From assembly GCA_017397835.1 (NCBI GenBank), contig JAFQHV010000015.1:1-39551 (forward strand): a stretch of DNA of 39,551 nucleotides, written 5' to 3'. Origin of the DNA: Oscillospiraceae bacterium. Its GTDB lineage: Bacteria; Bacillota; Clostridia; Oscillospirales; Oscillospiraceae. Positions 30,608-39,028 of the stretch are shown here, in pieces. The number at the start of each line of letters is the position of its first letter. Position 1 is the stretch's first letter. Under the pieces are notes generated by a model. The model was not told where the DNA came from. It did no database searches and saw nothing but the letters and a program-made list of their open reading frames with translations. A program made the position numbers and the translations under genes.

Positions 30608-32266
30608 TCACACTTCCATGATAACGGGCAGGATCATGGGACTGCGCTTGGTCTTTTTATAAAGATACTCGCTCAGGTCATTTTTAATGGCGGTCTTAAT
30701 GGCAGACCAGTCGGTGGCATAGCGGGGTTCGATATGGAATACCGCCTCGGCAGCCACCCGGCGCAGTTCGTCCATCAGTTCCTCCGACTCCTTGACGTAG
30801 ATAAAGCCGCGGGTAATGATGTCCGGGCCGGAGACCAGGGCCCCATCCTCGCCGGACATGGCCAGCACCACCGCCAGCATACCGTCCTGGGCCAAATGGC
30901 GGCGGTCGCGCAGCACCACGCTGCCCACGTCGCCCACACCGTAGCCGTCCACGAATACCTGTCCGGCAGTGACGGTACCCGCCAGCTTGGCGCTGTCCCG
31001 GGACAGTTCGATGACACGGCCCAAATCGCTGATGATGACGTTCTCACCGGGCATACCCATCTCCCGGGCCAGGGCAGCGTGCCGCCGGAGCATCCGCTGT
31101 TCGCCGTGGATGGGGATAAAGAATTTGGGCTTGACCAGAGCGTGGATGATCTTCAGCTCCTCCTGACAGGCGTGGCCGGACACGTGCAGGGGCAGGCTGC
31201 GCTCGTTGACTACGTCGGCCCCCTTGCGGCACAGCTCGTTGACTACGTTGCCGATGGAGCTTTCGTTGCCGGGAATGGCACTGGCGGAGATGATGATGCG
31301 GTCACCGGGCATGATGTCCACCTGTCGGTGGGTGGAAAATGCCATACGGCTCAGGGCGGACATGGTCTCCCCCTGACTGCCGGTGGTGACGATGCAGACC
31401 TTGTCCTTGGGCAGGCCCTTGATCTTGGCCGGGTCCATGACCACACCCTCGGGAATATTCATGTAGCCCAGCTCCGCCGACACGCGCATGGCGTTCTCCA
31501 TGCTGCGGCCGGTGACCGCCACCTTGCGCCCGTATCGGGCGGCCACGTCAATGATCTGCTGCAGGCGGTCCACGTTGCTGGCAAAGGTGGTGACGATGAT
31601 GCGCTCTTCACAGCCGCGGAACAGGGCGTCGAAGCTGGCGCCCACACTGCGCTCGGTGTGGTTGTAGCCCGGGCGCTCCACGTTGGTGGAGTCGGCCAGC
31701 AGAGCCAGCACCCCCTCGTTGCCCAACTGACCCAGCCGGGCCAGGTCGATCATGCCGCCCTGAACGGGGGTAGGGTCGATCTTGAAGTCGCCGGTGTGGA
31801 TGCAGGTGCCCACGGGGCACTTGATGGCGAAGGCCACCGCATCGGCGATGGAGTGGTTGACCCGGATGAACTCCACACTGAATTTACCGGCCTTGACCAC
31901 GTCGCCCGCCTCGCAGGTGATCATTTTCGCTTTGTCCAGCAGGCGGTGCTCCTCCAGCTTCAGCTTGACCAGACCCGCGGTCATGCGGGTGGCGTAGATG
32001 GGGGCGTTCACGTCACGCAGCACGTAGGGCAGGGCACCGATGTGGTCCTCGTGTCCATGGGTGAGGAAGATGCCCCGGATCTTGTTTTGATTTTTAATGA
32101 GGTAGCTGACGTCGGGAATGACCACGTCGATGCCGTACATATCGTCGTCGGGGAACCCCATGCCGACGTCCACCACGATGATGTCGCCGCCGTACTCGTA
32201 GACGGTCAGATTTTTGCCGATCTCATTCAGACCGCCAAGGGAAATAATTTTCAGTTTTTCAGCCAT
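30608..32266 (-). CDS. rnj: Ribonuclease J
   Basis: A 552-aa metallo-beta-lactamase/beta-CASP ribonuclease with endo- and 5'-to-3' exonuclease activity, central to mRNA decay and rRNA maturation in Firmicutes. The metal site HGHEDH is at residues 70-75. Further motifs are HTGDFKIDPTP, STNVERPG, TGSQGE and the beta-CASP sequence PGNESSIGNVVNELCRKGADV; the C-terminal domain is present. AAGGAG is 5 nt from the ATG at 32266; longer in-frame readings begin inside the structured leader and are rejected. It is transcribed alone from a promoter about 210 nt upstream. Confidence 0.94.
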   Translation of the reverse strand: MAEKLKIISLGGLNEIGKNLTVYEYGGDIIVVDVGMGFPDDDMYGIDVVIPDVSYLIKNQNKIRGIFLTHGHEDHIGALPYVLRDVNAPIYATRMTAGLVKLKLEEHRLLDKAKMITCEAGDVVKAGKFSVEFIRVNHSIADAVAFAIKCPVGTCIHTGDFKIDPTPVQGGMIDLARLGQLGNEGVLALLADSTNVERPGYNHTERSVGASFDALFRGCEERIIVTTFASNVDRLQQIIDVAARYGRKVAVTGRSMENAMRVSAELGYMNIPEGVVMDPAKIKGLPKDKVCIVTTGSQGETMSALSRMAFSTHRQVDIMPGDRIIISASAIPGNESSIGNVVNELCRKGADVVNERSLPLHVSGHACQEELKIIHALVKPKFFIPIHGEQRMLRRHAALAREMGMPGENVIISDLGRVIELSRDSAKLAGTVTAGQVFVDGYGVGDVGSVVLRDRRHLAQDGMLAVVLAMSGEDGALVSGPDIITRGFIYVKESEELMDELRRVAAEAVFHIEPRYATDWSAIKTAIKNDLSEYLYKKTKRSPMILPVIMEV

Positions 32267-32473
32267 AATAGCTCCTTTTCCATACAATTTATGTAGGAAG
32301 CGGGCGCACAAAGGCAAGGCCCAGCACACCCACGTGTTTCGGCCCTGCCTCGCCGAAAAAAGGGATGTGCTGCACCTGCACGCGCAGTTTGCTTCCTGTG
32401 GTCGATGACCGCCGCTGTATCGGCAGTCCGTTCTCTATATTTAGGCGCCGCAGCGCATAAATCCAACTCAACT
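32267..32473 (-). ncRNA. Long structured leader or small RNA upstream of rnj
   Basis: About 207 nt from the predicted transcript start to rnj, with no ORF of note. In minus-strand order: a hairpin at 32462-32439 (5+4 bp), a hairpin at 32428-32407 (8 bp, one G-U), then a long imperfect rod from 32397 to 32295. The rod is closed by AGGAAGC/GCTTCCT and capped by a 7-bp TTTCGGC/GCCGAAA stem. A 7-nt segment of the first hairpin (32456-32462) can instead pair with 32287-32293 just before the Shine-Dalgarno, giving two exclusive folds. It may be a regulatory leader or a separate RNA such as 6S; the family is not recognised. Confidence 0.55.
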
Positions 32474-32479
32474 GCAAGA

Positions 32480-32508
32480 ATTATAGCATACTCCGTTTGG
32501 AAAGTACA
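32480..32508 (-). promoter_or_regulatory. Extended -10 promoter of the rnj leader
   Basis: TGCTATAAT on the minus strand (TATAAT at 32480-32485) with a poor -35 (TGTACT, 32503-32508). It starts right after the stop codon of the upstream fusion gene. Confidence 0.7.
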
Positions 32509-32511
32509 GTC

Positions 32512-34836
32512 TTATTTTGTCCCCCGCTCCCGGTCGGTTTGGATCACCCGGGCGGCATAGAAGTCGCACAGCTCCGCCGCCAGTTCCATGTCGTCGCTTT
32601 CCGCCACCACCCGAACCGCCGTGCGGCGGGCCAGGGGAACCAGATAGACCCAGCCGCCCCGGTCACGCAGGCGCAGCCCCTCTCCAACGCGGCAGCTCGG
32701 ACCCAGTCCGGCGGCCAGCCGGGCCATGACCTCGGCCCGCTCCCCCGTCAGCGACACTTCACGCCGCCAACTGGAAAACCGGGGCGTCTTCGCCGCCAGC
32801 TGTCCCAGACTCTCTCCCGTGGCCGCCATGCGGGCGCACAGGCGCGCCGCGGCAAAGGCCGCGTCCCGCAGCCAGGGCAGTGCCCGGTACAGCTGCCGGG
32901 CCTGTTCCCCGTCCCGCCCCAATCGCTGCACCGTCTTGCCAAAGCCTGCCGCCACCAGCTCCACCGCCGCGCTGGCATCGTCCGGAACGGCCAGCCGACC
33001 GCTGCCGTGTTCCAGCTCCACAAGGGCGACCATGGCCAGCAACTGCTGCGCGCTGAGCGTGGCCCCCCGCTCGTCCCGAGCCGTCAGCAGAAATCCGCCG
33101 TGGGAGGACCGGAACTCCGGTATTCCCTGCCGCCACCGATCGGTAACGGTGCAGCCCAGTTCCTCCAGCATCCCCCGCAGGGCCCGGTCCGGCGCGGAAG
33201 TTCCGGGCACCGATACCGTCACCGACCGCCGGCCCAACCGCCGCAGCGTACTGCGGCGGGCACCGTCCCGAAAATACTCCCGCGGTCCGCAGCTGATGGT
33301 CTCACAGTGCCCCACCCCGGCAGCGGTGCAGGAGGGCGCGACCCCGTGGGCAAGGGCGTGTTCCACCCGGCGCTGCCAGCCCGGGACCGGGGGCAGACCG
33401 CCGCTGTCAAACAGGTGGAGGAACACCCGCTCCCCCTCCTGCTCAATGAACAGGCTGGCGGGCAGCTGGCAGCTTTCCGCCAGCCATGCCGCCTGAGCGG
33501 CACACTCCATGCTGTGGCACAGCGCCTGTCCCCCGGCCGCGGTGATCCCGCTGATCGCACTGCGCAGCAGCATTTGCGCCCCCGGACCGCCGTAACAGCC
33601 AAGACCGATCTTGCCCTCCCGCGCCAGCACGCCGCCAAGGGCCAGCAGGCTGTCGGCCGTCAATTCCTCTCCCAGCAGGCCGCGGATCACGCCGCCATCA
33701 CCAAAACGCAGCGGTTCCGGACTGCTCCCCTGTATGGGGCTGTGCCGCACCCGGCTGTCGGGCGTGACCCGGCTGCCCGGCCACAGGCGCACCCGCTCCA
33801 TGATGACCGCCCCGTCTCCTACCAGCACGTTCTCGCCCAGCACCGCGCCGTCGTTGATCACAGCCTGGTCGCCCACCCGGGTCCCGGAGCACAGAATCGC
33901 CCCGTAGAGCGTGGCACGGTTCCCTACCCGGGCACCGTGGAGGATGCTGCGCTGTACAAGACTGCGTTCTCCCACCCGGCTGCCTTCGCCCAACACGACG
34001 TGCGGGCCGATCAGACAGCCGCTTCCCATCTGCACTCCGGGTCCGATCCAGCAGGGCGGGATCACCGACACGTCTTCGGGGATCGGTTGTGCGGACCACA
34101 CACCGGGCCGCACCTGTTCCAGCCCCATGTCCACTTTCACCTTTCCACCCAGTACATCGGCAGCGCAGTTCAAATAAGATGCACAGTCCCCGGTATCGCA
34201 CCACGCTCCGTCGGGACGGACCGCATACAACGGCTGCTTGGTCCTCGCCATATCCGGGAACAGATCCCGTTCCAGGCTCTGCCCGGGCCGCAGTCCTTCC
34301 ACCGCCGCCGCAGACAGGATATACACCCTCGTGCACACCGTATCGCCTACCGTTTGACTCCAGCCGGGCCGGTCCAAAAACGCAGTCACCCGCCCCGCCC
34401 CATCCGTCAGCACAAGGATGTGTTCCGGCGGATCGCTGTGTGGCTGCACCAAAATTGTCGCCAACGCGTTCTTTTCCCGGTGAAAGGCCACCGCCCCGGT
34501 CAGGTCCATGTCCGTGACCATATCGGCATGCAGCACGATGACCTCATCTTCCCCAAGCTGCTCCCGGCAGGCGGCCACCGCCCCCGCCGTTCCCGCACGC
34601 TCCTCCACCCGGACCCAGACCAGCTCCATTTCTGTCTTTACCGCCCGGCACTTGCTCCGCAGCCGTTCGTCCGCTCCGCAGACGATACACACCCGCCCCA
34701 CCCCGTGGCGTTCCAGCAGCGCAAGCAGATGTTCCAAAACCGAGCGTTCCAACACCTTAACCGCGGCTTTCGGCCCCGAGCCGCAGACAGGTTGCAGCCT
34801 GTCCGATCTCCCAAACGCCAGTATTACTGCATTCAT
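32512..34836 (-). CDS. Sugar nucleotidyltransferase / hexapeptide / phosphomannomutase-like fusion
   Basis: A 774-aa three-part protein. An N-terminal nucleotidyltransferase-like domain (about 1-230) begins MNAVILAFGRSDRLQPV, where typical enzymes have LAGGxGTRLxP. A left-handed beta-helix follows (about 250-375, repeats such as IGPGVQMGSGCLIGPHVVLGEGSRVGE). A phosphohexomutase-like domain ends it (about 380-774). The mutase catalytic motifs TASHNP, DxDxDR and RxSGTEP are not found; the equivalent region reads ASLFIEQEGERVFLHLFDSGG. The layout matches fused mannose-1-phosphate guanylyltransferase/phosphomannomutase proteins, but catalysis is doubtful in the mutase part and uncertain in the first. 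The start at 34836 has AGGAG 8 nt upstream (a GTG at 34845 is rejected). Confidence 0.75.
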   Translation of the reverse strand: MNAVILAFGRSDRLQPVCGSGPKAAVKVLERSVLEHLLALLERHGVGRVCIVCGADERLRSKCRAVKTEMELVWVRVEERAGTAGAVAACREQLGEDEVIVLHADMVTDMDLTGAVAFHREKNALATILVQPHSDPPEHILVLTDGAGRVTAFLDRPGWSQTVGDTVCTRVYILSAAAVEGLRPGQSLERDLFPDMARTKQPLYAVRPDGAWCDTGDCASYLNCAADVLGGKVKVDMGLEQVRPGVWSAQPIPEDVSVIPPCWIGPGVQMGSGCLIGPHVVLGEGSRVGERSLVQRSILHGARVGNRATLYGAILCSGTRVGDQAVINDGAVLGENVLVGDGAVIMERVRLWPGSRVTPDSRVRHSPIQGSSPEPLRFGDGGVIRGLLGEELTADSLLALGGVLAREGKIGLGCYGGPGAQMLLRSAISGITAAGGQALCHSMECAAQAAWLAESCQLPASLFIEQEGERVFLHLFDSGGLPPVPGWQRRVEHALAHGVAPSCTAAGVGHCETISCGPREYFRDGARRSTLRRLGRRSVTVSVPGTSAPDRALRGMLEELGCTVTDRWRQGIPEFRSSHGGFLLTARDERGATLSAQQLLAMVALVELEHGSGRLAVPDDASAAVELVAAGFGKTVQRLGRDGEQARQLYRALPWLRDAAFAAARLCARMAATGESLGQLAAKTPRFSSWRREVSLTGERAEVMARLAAGLGPSCRVGEGLRLRDRGGWVYLVPLARRTAVRVVAESDDMELAAELCDFYAARVIQTDRERGTK

Positions 34837-34900
34837 GTTTCCCACTCCTTGCCGTTTGTCCCTTTAGTATGGCCCGTCCAGCGCAAATTAATCACCGGTC

Positions 34901-34929
34901 TTGCGACGGGGCGGCGGCTGTGCTATACT
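34901..34929 (+). promoter_or_regulatory. Sigma-A promoter of the ArsC/Spx-like gene
   Basis: TTGCGA (34901-34906), 17 nt, TATACT (34924-34929) with TGC before it (extended -10). Confidence 0.75.
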
Positions 34930-34959
34930 GGCAGCAGAACTTCTCCGGGAGGAATTGCC

Positions 34960-35292
34960 ATGAACGTTCAAATCTTCGGCAAATCCAAGTGTTTCGACAC
35001 CAAAAAAGCCGAGCGCTGGTTCAAAGAGCGGCGCATCAAATTTCAGGCCATCGACCTGAAAAAATACGGCATGAGCCGGGGCGAGCTGCAGTCGGTCAAA
35101 AATGCTGTGGGTTTAGAGGCCCTGGTGGATGAAAAGCACCCCGATGCCGCACTGGTGCGCTATTTGGCCTATGAGCAGGACAAGATGGAAAAGCTGTTTG
35201 AGGCTCCCACTCTGCTGAATACCCCCATCGTCCGCAACGGCAAACAGGCCACCGTGGGGTATCACCCCGAGATTTGGGAAACGTGGAAATAA
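34960..35292 (+). CDS. ArsC/Spx-family thioredoxin-fold protein
   Basis: A 110-aa protein of the ArsC/Spx/MgsR superfamily. The N-terminal MNVQIFGKSKCFDTKKAERWFKER carries the single conserved cysteine (C11), and the C-terminal LLNTPIVRNGKQATVGYHPEIW matches the family (LLxxPIVxxxxxxxxGYxPexw). There is no CxxC, unlike Spx redox switches. It may be a glutaredoxin-dependent reductase or a regulator; arsenate reduction is not supported by any ars gene nearby. GGGAGG is 7 nt from the ATG. It has its own promoter and terminator. Confidence 0.85.
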   Translation: MNVQIFGKSKCFDTKKAERWFKERRIKFQAIDLKKYGMSRGELQSVKNAVGLEALVDEKHPDAALVRYLAYEQDKMEKLFEAPTLLNTPIVRNGKQATVGYHPEIWETWK

Positions 35293-35298
35293 ACAAAT

Positions 35299-35338
35299 AT
35301 CCCGCGTGGGAGGATGCACCCTCCCACGCGGGATCTTT
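35299..35338. terminator. Bidirectional terminator after the ArsC/Spx-like gene
   Basis: A perfect 15-bp stem (35299-35313 with 35320-35334), 6-nt loop, CTTTTA on the plus side and a T-rich stretch on the minus side. Lies between convergent genes. Confidence 0.92.
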
Positions 35339-35345
35339 TATCCGT

Positions 35346-36530
35346 TTATTTCTTGTTGTAATAGAACGCGTACACCCAATAGGCCCACTCCCGGTCGGTA
35401 AAGTTCTCCGCCTTGGGGGTGATGGGGTCGATGTCCCCAAAGGTAAAGGCCCGCCACATCTGCTGGATGATGTGGCTGGCATCCTCATGGTGCAGGGGGG
35501 TGAGGGTGTGTTTCCAGCGGATACCGCAGCCCTTGGGCCTACAGTAGACCTCGGTCCCACGGGAGGTTTTGTAGAGAATGTGTGCTACATAATTATTCTG
35601 CTCGTCCAGCAGTGTCATACCCACGGGGGTGTACCAGAACTCATACTCCAAATAGCGGTCGGTCACAACAGTGCGGTTGCTGTAAGCCCGTTCCCGCTCG
35701 CTCATCTCTTTTCCGATGCGCTGGGTCAGGCGGTCGCTGTACTCCTCGTCCCCGATGACGCCGTAGAGCTTACGGGTGTCGTCGGTGACCGCGCGGCCGA
35801 TCTCCCAATCGTTTCGCCGCCGCTCCTTGGCGTCCAGTCCGGCGGAGAACGCCGCCAGCTCCTGCTCCACCTCGTCCACGCTCTTGGTTCGGGTGTTCTG
35901 GACCACGTCCTGGGTTTGTTTGGAAATGACCAGCTCCGCCATGCGGTAGGTCTTATCCGCCTCCACGCCGTTGTTCACCATAAACCGATACTCCGGGTCC
36001 TGGCACAGGGCGAACAGCTCCGCGCCGGTGATCTCCCGGTCGGGCCCTCCATGGTTGATGCGTTCCTCGCCCTCCTCATTGATATAAGTGCGGGCAAAGG
36101 GGGCCAACTCCAGGCACTCCTCAACCACGAAGGCTGCCGCGCCCAGCGGCATGGCGTTCCACCAGGGGGCGATGTCGGGCCCATCCTCCGCCCGGTTCAG
36201 CCGGTCCAGCTCGGCGCACAGCTCGTTGTGCTTTTTCAGCAGTTCCTCGGCGTGCCGGCGCTGTGCCGCCGCATCCCGCTTGTTCTTGATCTCGAACCAG
36301 GCCAGCACCCCGAAAATGCCGCCGGCGATCACGTTGGACCACAGGTCGGAGAAATGCCGGGTGAACACCAGGGATACGCCGTTCATGACCACCCAAAACC
36401 CCAGTGCAAGCGCCCAAAGATATACCGGCGAGTACACGGCGTTTTTCTCCGCAAGATACCGCCGACTGTTCTTCAGATTGTGGCGGATCAGCTCCTCCGC
36501 CGTTTTGCGCATACGTTCTTCCGTGCTCAT
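35346..36530 (-). CDS. Uncharacterised two-helix membrane protein
   Basis: A 394-aa protein I do not recognise. The N-terminal part (1-35) is basic and cytoplasmic-looking. Two hydrophobic helices (about 36-52 and 65-80) form a hairpin, then comes a charged coiled-coil-like stretch (about 85-115). A large soluble domain follows, rich in acidic, Trp and Tyr residues, ending WAYWVYAFYYNKK. Only a few cysteines, no metal motif and no signal peptide were seen. By topology both ends should be cytoplasmic. The start at 36530 has AGGAGG 7 nt upstream. Divergent from a WYL regulator, which could control it. Confidence 0.75.
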   Translation of the reverse strand: MSTEERMRKTAEELIRHNLKNSRRYLAEKNAVYSPVYLWALALGFWVVMNGVSLVFTRHFSDLWSNVIAGGIFGVLAWFEIKNKRDAAAQRRHAEELLKKHNELCAELDRLNRAEDGPDIAPWWNAMPLGAAAFVVEECLELAPFARTYINEEGEERINHGGPDREITGAELFALCQDPEYRFMVNNGVEADKTYRMAELVISKQTQDVVQNTRTKSVDEVEQELAAFSAGLDAKERRRNDWEIGRAVTDDTRKLYGVIGDEEYSDRLTQRIGKEMSERERAYSNRTVVTDRYLEYEFWYTPVGMTLLDEQNNYVAHILYKTSRGTEVYCRPKGCGIRWKHTLTPLHHEDASHIIQQMWRAFTFGDIDPITPKAENFTDREWAYWVYAFYYNKK

Positions 36531-36561
36531 TTTGCTTCCTCCTCTTAAACTCGCTTTCCAA

Positions 36562-36590
36562 ATCTTACCACACAACACCGCTGTCTGCAA
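36562..36590 (-). promoter_or_regulatory. Promoter of the unknown membrane protein gene
   Basis: On the minus strand TTGCAG (36585-36590), 17 nt, TAAGAT (36562-36567) with TGG before it (extended -10). Confidence 0.7.
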
Positions 36591-36606
36591 CCTGTTTTAA
36601 CTTGGC

Positions 36607-36635
36607 TTGTCATCGTCCAGCGGATGTGCTAGAAT
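36607..36635 (+). promoter_or_regulatory. Promoter of the WYL regulator gene
   Basis: TTGTCA (36607-36612), 17 nt, TAGAAT (36630-36635). It is only 16 nt from the divergent promoter, so a regulator bound here could affect both. Confidence 0.75.
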
Positions 36636-36695
36636 AAAAGTACGTTTTATCGTGCTATTCGCCCGGTATACTGTTTGAAAAAGGAGGTCTGCCCC

Positions 36696-37673
36696 ATGCC
36701 CAAGACTGCCAATCAAAAGCTGAAATTGCTGCGCCTGTACCAGATTTTGCTGCAGCAATCGGATGAGGACCATCCCATCTCCATCGCCCGGCTCATTGCC
36801 GAGCTGGCCCGCTGGGACATCAGCGCCGAGCGCAAGAGCATCTACGCCGATTTGGAGGCACTGGCCGAGCTGGGTGTGGACGTGCAGTCCCGCAAGGGCC
36901 GCAGTGCCGGCTGGTTCATTGGGGAACGCGACTTTGAACTGGCGGAGCTGAAGCTGCTGGTGGATGCGGTGCAGTCCTCCCGCTTCATCACCCACCGCAA
37001 AAGCGACAGTCTGATCCGCAAGCTGGAAAAGCTGGCCAGCATCCATCAGGCCCGGCAGCTGCAGCGGCAGGTCTACGTAGACCGCCGGGTCAAGTCCATG
37101 AACGAGAGTATTTACTACATCGTGGATACCCTTCACGGCGCCATCGCTCAAAACCGTGCCATCACGTTCCGCTACTTTGACTACAACGTGGCCAAGCAGC
37201 GGGTATTCCGTCACGACGGCACCCGGTACGAGGTATCCCCTTTGGGCCTGATTTGGAACAACGAGAATTATTATTTGGTGGCCTACAGCGCCGAAAACGA
37301 CCAGCTGCGCCACTACCGGGTAGACAAAATGTCCGATTTGGAGATCACCGACCGTCCCCGTCAGGGTCAGCCGGAGCGGTTTGACGTGGCCGACTACGCC
37401 CAAAAGCACTTCGGTATGTTCTCCGGAGCCGAGGTGACCATGACTCTGCGCTTTGAAAACCGTATGGCCAACATCGTGCTGGACCGATTTGGTCAGGACG
37501 TGATGCTCATTCCCGACGGCGCGGAACATTTCACCCTCACCCTGCCCCTTGTTATGAGCCCCCAATTTTTTGGCTGGCTGTTCGGCCTGGGGGACGGTGT
37601 GCAGCTGGTTGGCCCCGCCGCGGCGGTGGAGGCGTATCAGGAGCAGCTCAAGGCGGTAGCCGCGCTCTATTAA
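36696..37673 (+). CDS. WYL-domain transcriptional regulator
   Basis: A 325-aa regulator. It has an N-terminal winged HTH (about residues 8-60, KLLRLYQILLQQSDEDHPISIARL then AERKSIYADLEAL), a WYL domain (about 130-215, containing ITFRYFDYN and YEVSPLGLIWNNENYYLVAYS) and a WCX-type C-terminal extension (about 235-320). WYL domains bind nucleic acid or nucleotide ligands and often control defence or stress genes. No defence gene is visible nearby. AAGGAGG lies 8 nt before the ATG at 36696; an in-frame TTG at 36675 overlaps that site and is rejected. Confidence 0.9.
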   Translation: MPKTANQKLKLLRLYQILLQQSDEDHPISIARLIAELARWDISAERKSIYADLEALAELGVDVQSRKGRSAGWFIGERDFELAELKLLVDAVQSSRFITHRKSDSLIRKLEKLASIHQARQLQRQVYVDRRVKSMNESIYYIVDTLHGAIAQNRAITFRYFDYNVAKQRVFRHDGTRYEVSPLGLIWNNENYYLVAYSAENDQLRHYRVDKMSDLEITDRPRQGQPERFDVADYAQKHFGMFSGAEVTMTLRFENRMANIVLDRFGQDVMLIPDGAEHFTLTLPLVMSPQFFGWLFGLGDGVQLVGPAAAVEAYQEQLKAVAALY

Positions 37674-37678
37674 CACAG

Positions 37679-37716
37679 AAACCCCCGAAGTTCGGTGAAC
37701 TTCGGGGGTTTTGTTT
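37679..37716 (+). terminator. Terminator of the WYL regulator gene
   Basis: A perfect 15-bp stem (37679-37693 with 37697-37711), GGT loop, then a T-rich stretch on the plus strand. It also abuts the dnaJ stop on the other strand. Confidence 0.92.
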
Positions 37717-38872
37717 ATTTCTTCTTTTTGCGTTTTTCAAACAGAGGTTTGCTCTCCGGTTCGGGAGCGAACTCACCCATAGCCTCGGCAAAGGCCCGCA
37801 GGGCCTCCTTCTGCTTGGCGTTCAGGTTGGTGGGAGTGACCACCCGAACGGTGACATACTGGTCACCCCGGCCGCTGCCGCGCAGGTTTGGAATACCCTT
37901 GCCCCGCAGGCGGAAGGTGGTTCCGGTCTGGGTGCCGGCGGGCAGGTCGTACTTCACCTTGCCGTCGATGGTGGGGATCTCCAGTTCCGCACCCAGTGCC
38001 GCCTGAGCCATGGTGATTTTCTGCTCGAACAGCACCGTGTTCCCCTCCCGGGTGAACTGGGAGTGGGGTCGGATGCGAACGCCCACGATCAGATCGCCGG
38101 CAGGGCCGCCGTTCTTACCGGCGTTGCCCTGACCCCGCAGGGACACCGCCTGCCCGTCGTCGATACCGGCGGGGATGTTGACCGTGATGCGGCGGCTCTT
38201 GCGCACGCTGCCGCTGCCGCCGCAGCCCTTACAGGGGCTGTGGATCAGCTTGCCCGTGCCCCGGCAGCGGGAACAGGGGGCCGTGCTGGTGAAGGCAAAG
38301 CCGCCGCCACCGCGCTGAATACGTACCACACCGCTGCCCCGGCAGTCGGAACAGGTCTCCGCCGTGGTGCCCGCCTCGCAGCCGGAGCCGCGGCAGTCCT
38401 CGCAAGGCTCGGTCCGGGTAAGGTTGATCTCCTTCTCGCAGCCAAAGGCCGCCTCTTCGAAGGTAACGGTGAGGTTGGCCCGCAGGCTTTCCCCCTGCTG
38501 GGGGCCGTTGCGCCGGGCACCGCCGCCGCCAAAGCCGCCGAAGCCGCCACCGCCGCCAAAGAAGGAGCCGAAAATATCGCCCAGATCCAAATCGCCCATG
38601 TCAAAGCCGCCGAAGCCGCCGCCACCGGCGCCGAAGTTGGGATCCACACCGGCGTGGCCAAACTGATCGTAGCGGGCGCGCTTTTCCTTGTCGGACAGGA
38701 TCTCGTAGGCCTCGTTGGCCTCTTTGAACTTGGCCTCGGCCGCTTTGTCGCCGGGGTGCAGGTCGGGGTGACAGTCCTTGGCGATCTTGCGGTAGGCCTT
38801 TTTCAGCTCGTCGTCGCTTGCGCCCCTGGCAACGCCCAGCACCTCGTAATAATCTCGTTTTTGTTCTGCCAT
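37715..38872 (-). CDS. dnaJ: Chaperone protein DnaJ
   Basis: Hsp40 co-chaperone that delivers substrates to DnaK and stimulates its ATPase, 385 aa, type I. J domain about 1-70 with HPD at 35-37, a Gly/Phe-rich linker (about 78-115), four zinc-binding CxxCxGxG repeats (CEDCRGSG, CSDCRGSG, CSRCRGTG, CKGCGGSG) and the C-terminal peptide-binding domain. Stop codon next to the WYL gene terminator. Unusually, no Shine-Dalgarno-like sequence precedes the ATG (GCGACGACGAT upstream). The nearest purine-rich sites are about 50-70 nt away. It lies 169 nt after dnaK. Confidence 0.95.
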   Translation of the reverse strand: MAEQKRDYYEVLGVARGASDDELKKAYRKIAKDCHPDLHPGDKAAEAKFKEANEAYEILSDKEKRARYDQFGHAGVDPNFGAGGGGFGGFDMGDLDLGDIFGSFFGGGGGFGGFGGGGARRNGPQQGESLRANLTVTFEEAAFGCEKEINLTRTEPCEDCRGSGCEAGTTAETCSDCRGSGVVRIQRGGGGFAFTSTAPCSRCRGTGKLIHSPCKGCGGSGSVRKSRRITVNIPAGIDDGQAVSLRGQGNAGKNGGPAGDLIVGVRIRPHSQFTREGNTVLFEQKITMAQAALGAELEIPTIDGKVKYDLPAGTQTGTTFRLRGKGIPNLRGSGRGDQYVTVRVVTPTNLNAKQKEALRAFAEAMGEFAPEPESKPLFEKRKKKK

Positions 38873-38953
38873 ATCGTCGTCGCAAAGTTCGCACAGTTCG
38901 TTTCCCCGCGTCTGCGGAAAAACTCACCTCGCTTCCTTGCTCCTCCTCTCCAC

Positions 38954-39028
38954 CCCGAACCCGCTGCGCTGGGCTTCGGGCCGGGAATATACAAGGGTAT
39001 GCAGAGCCGCTGAAGTCAGCGGCTCTGC
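38954..39028 (-). promoter_or_regulatory. Two hairpins between dnaK and dnaJ
   Basis: A perfect 13-bp inverted repeat (39001-39013 with 39016-39028) lies 13 nt after the dnaK stop, without a T run on the minus strand. Next comes a 9-bp stem with one bulge (38954-38980). They look like RNA processing or stabilising elements that set different levels of DnaK and DnaJ rather than a full terminator. No promoter for dnaJ alone was found. Confidence 0.55.

Noticed and set aside
32267-32473. Calling the rnj leader 6S RNA, SRP RNA or RNase P RNA outright
   Set aside because: The conserved SRP helix-8 and RNase P core sequences are absent. The 6S-like central bubble is not evident; only the size fits, so it is left as an unassigned structured RNA.
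32497-34959. Long plus-strand open frame leading into the ArsC/Spx-like gene
   Set aside because: It is antisense to the sugar-transferase fusion and Pro/Arg-rich. The true gene begins at 34960 with its own promoter and RBS.
34960-35292. Arsenate reductase function for the ArsC-like protein
   Set aside because: No arsenic genes nearby, and the superfamily includes many non-arsenate members.
38601-38927. A 108-codon GTG-started frame overlapping dnaJ
   Set aside because: Arg/Gly-rich translation typical of a shadow frame. Its start region is mentioned only as a possible influence on dnaJ translation.
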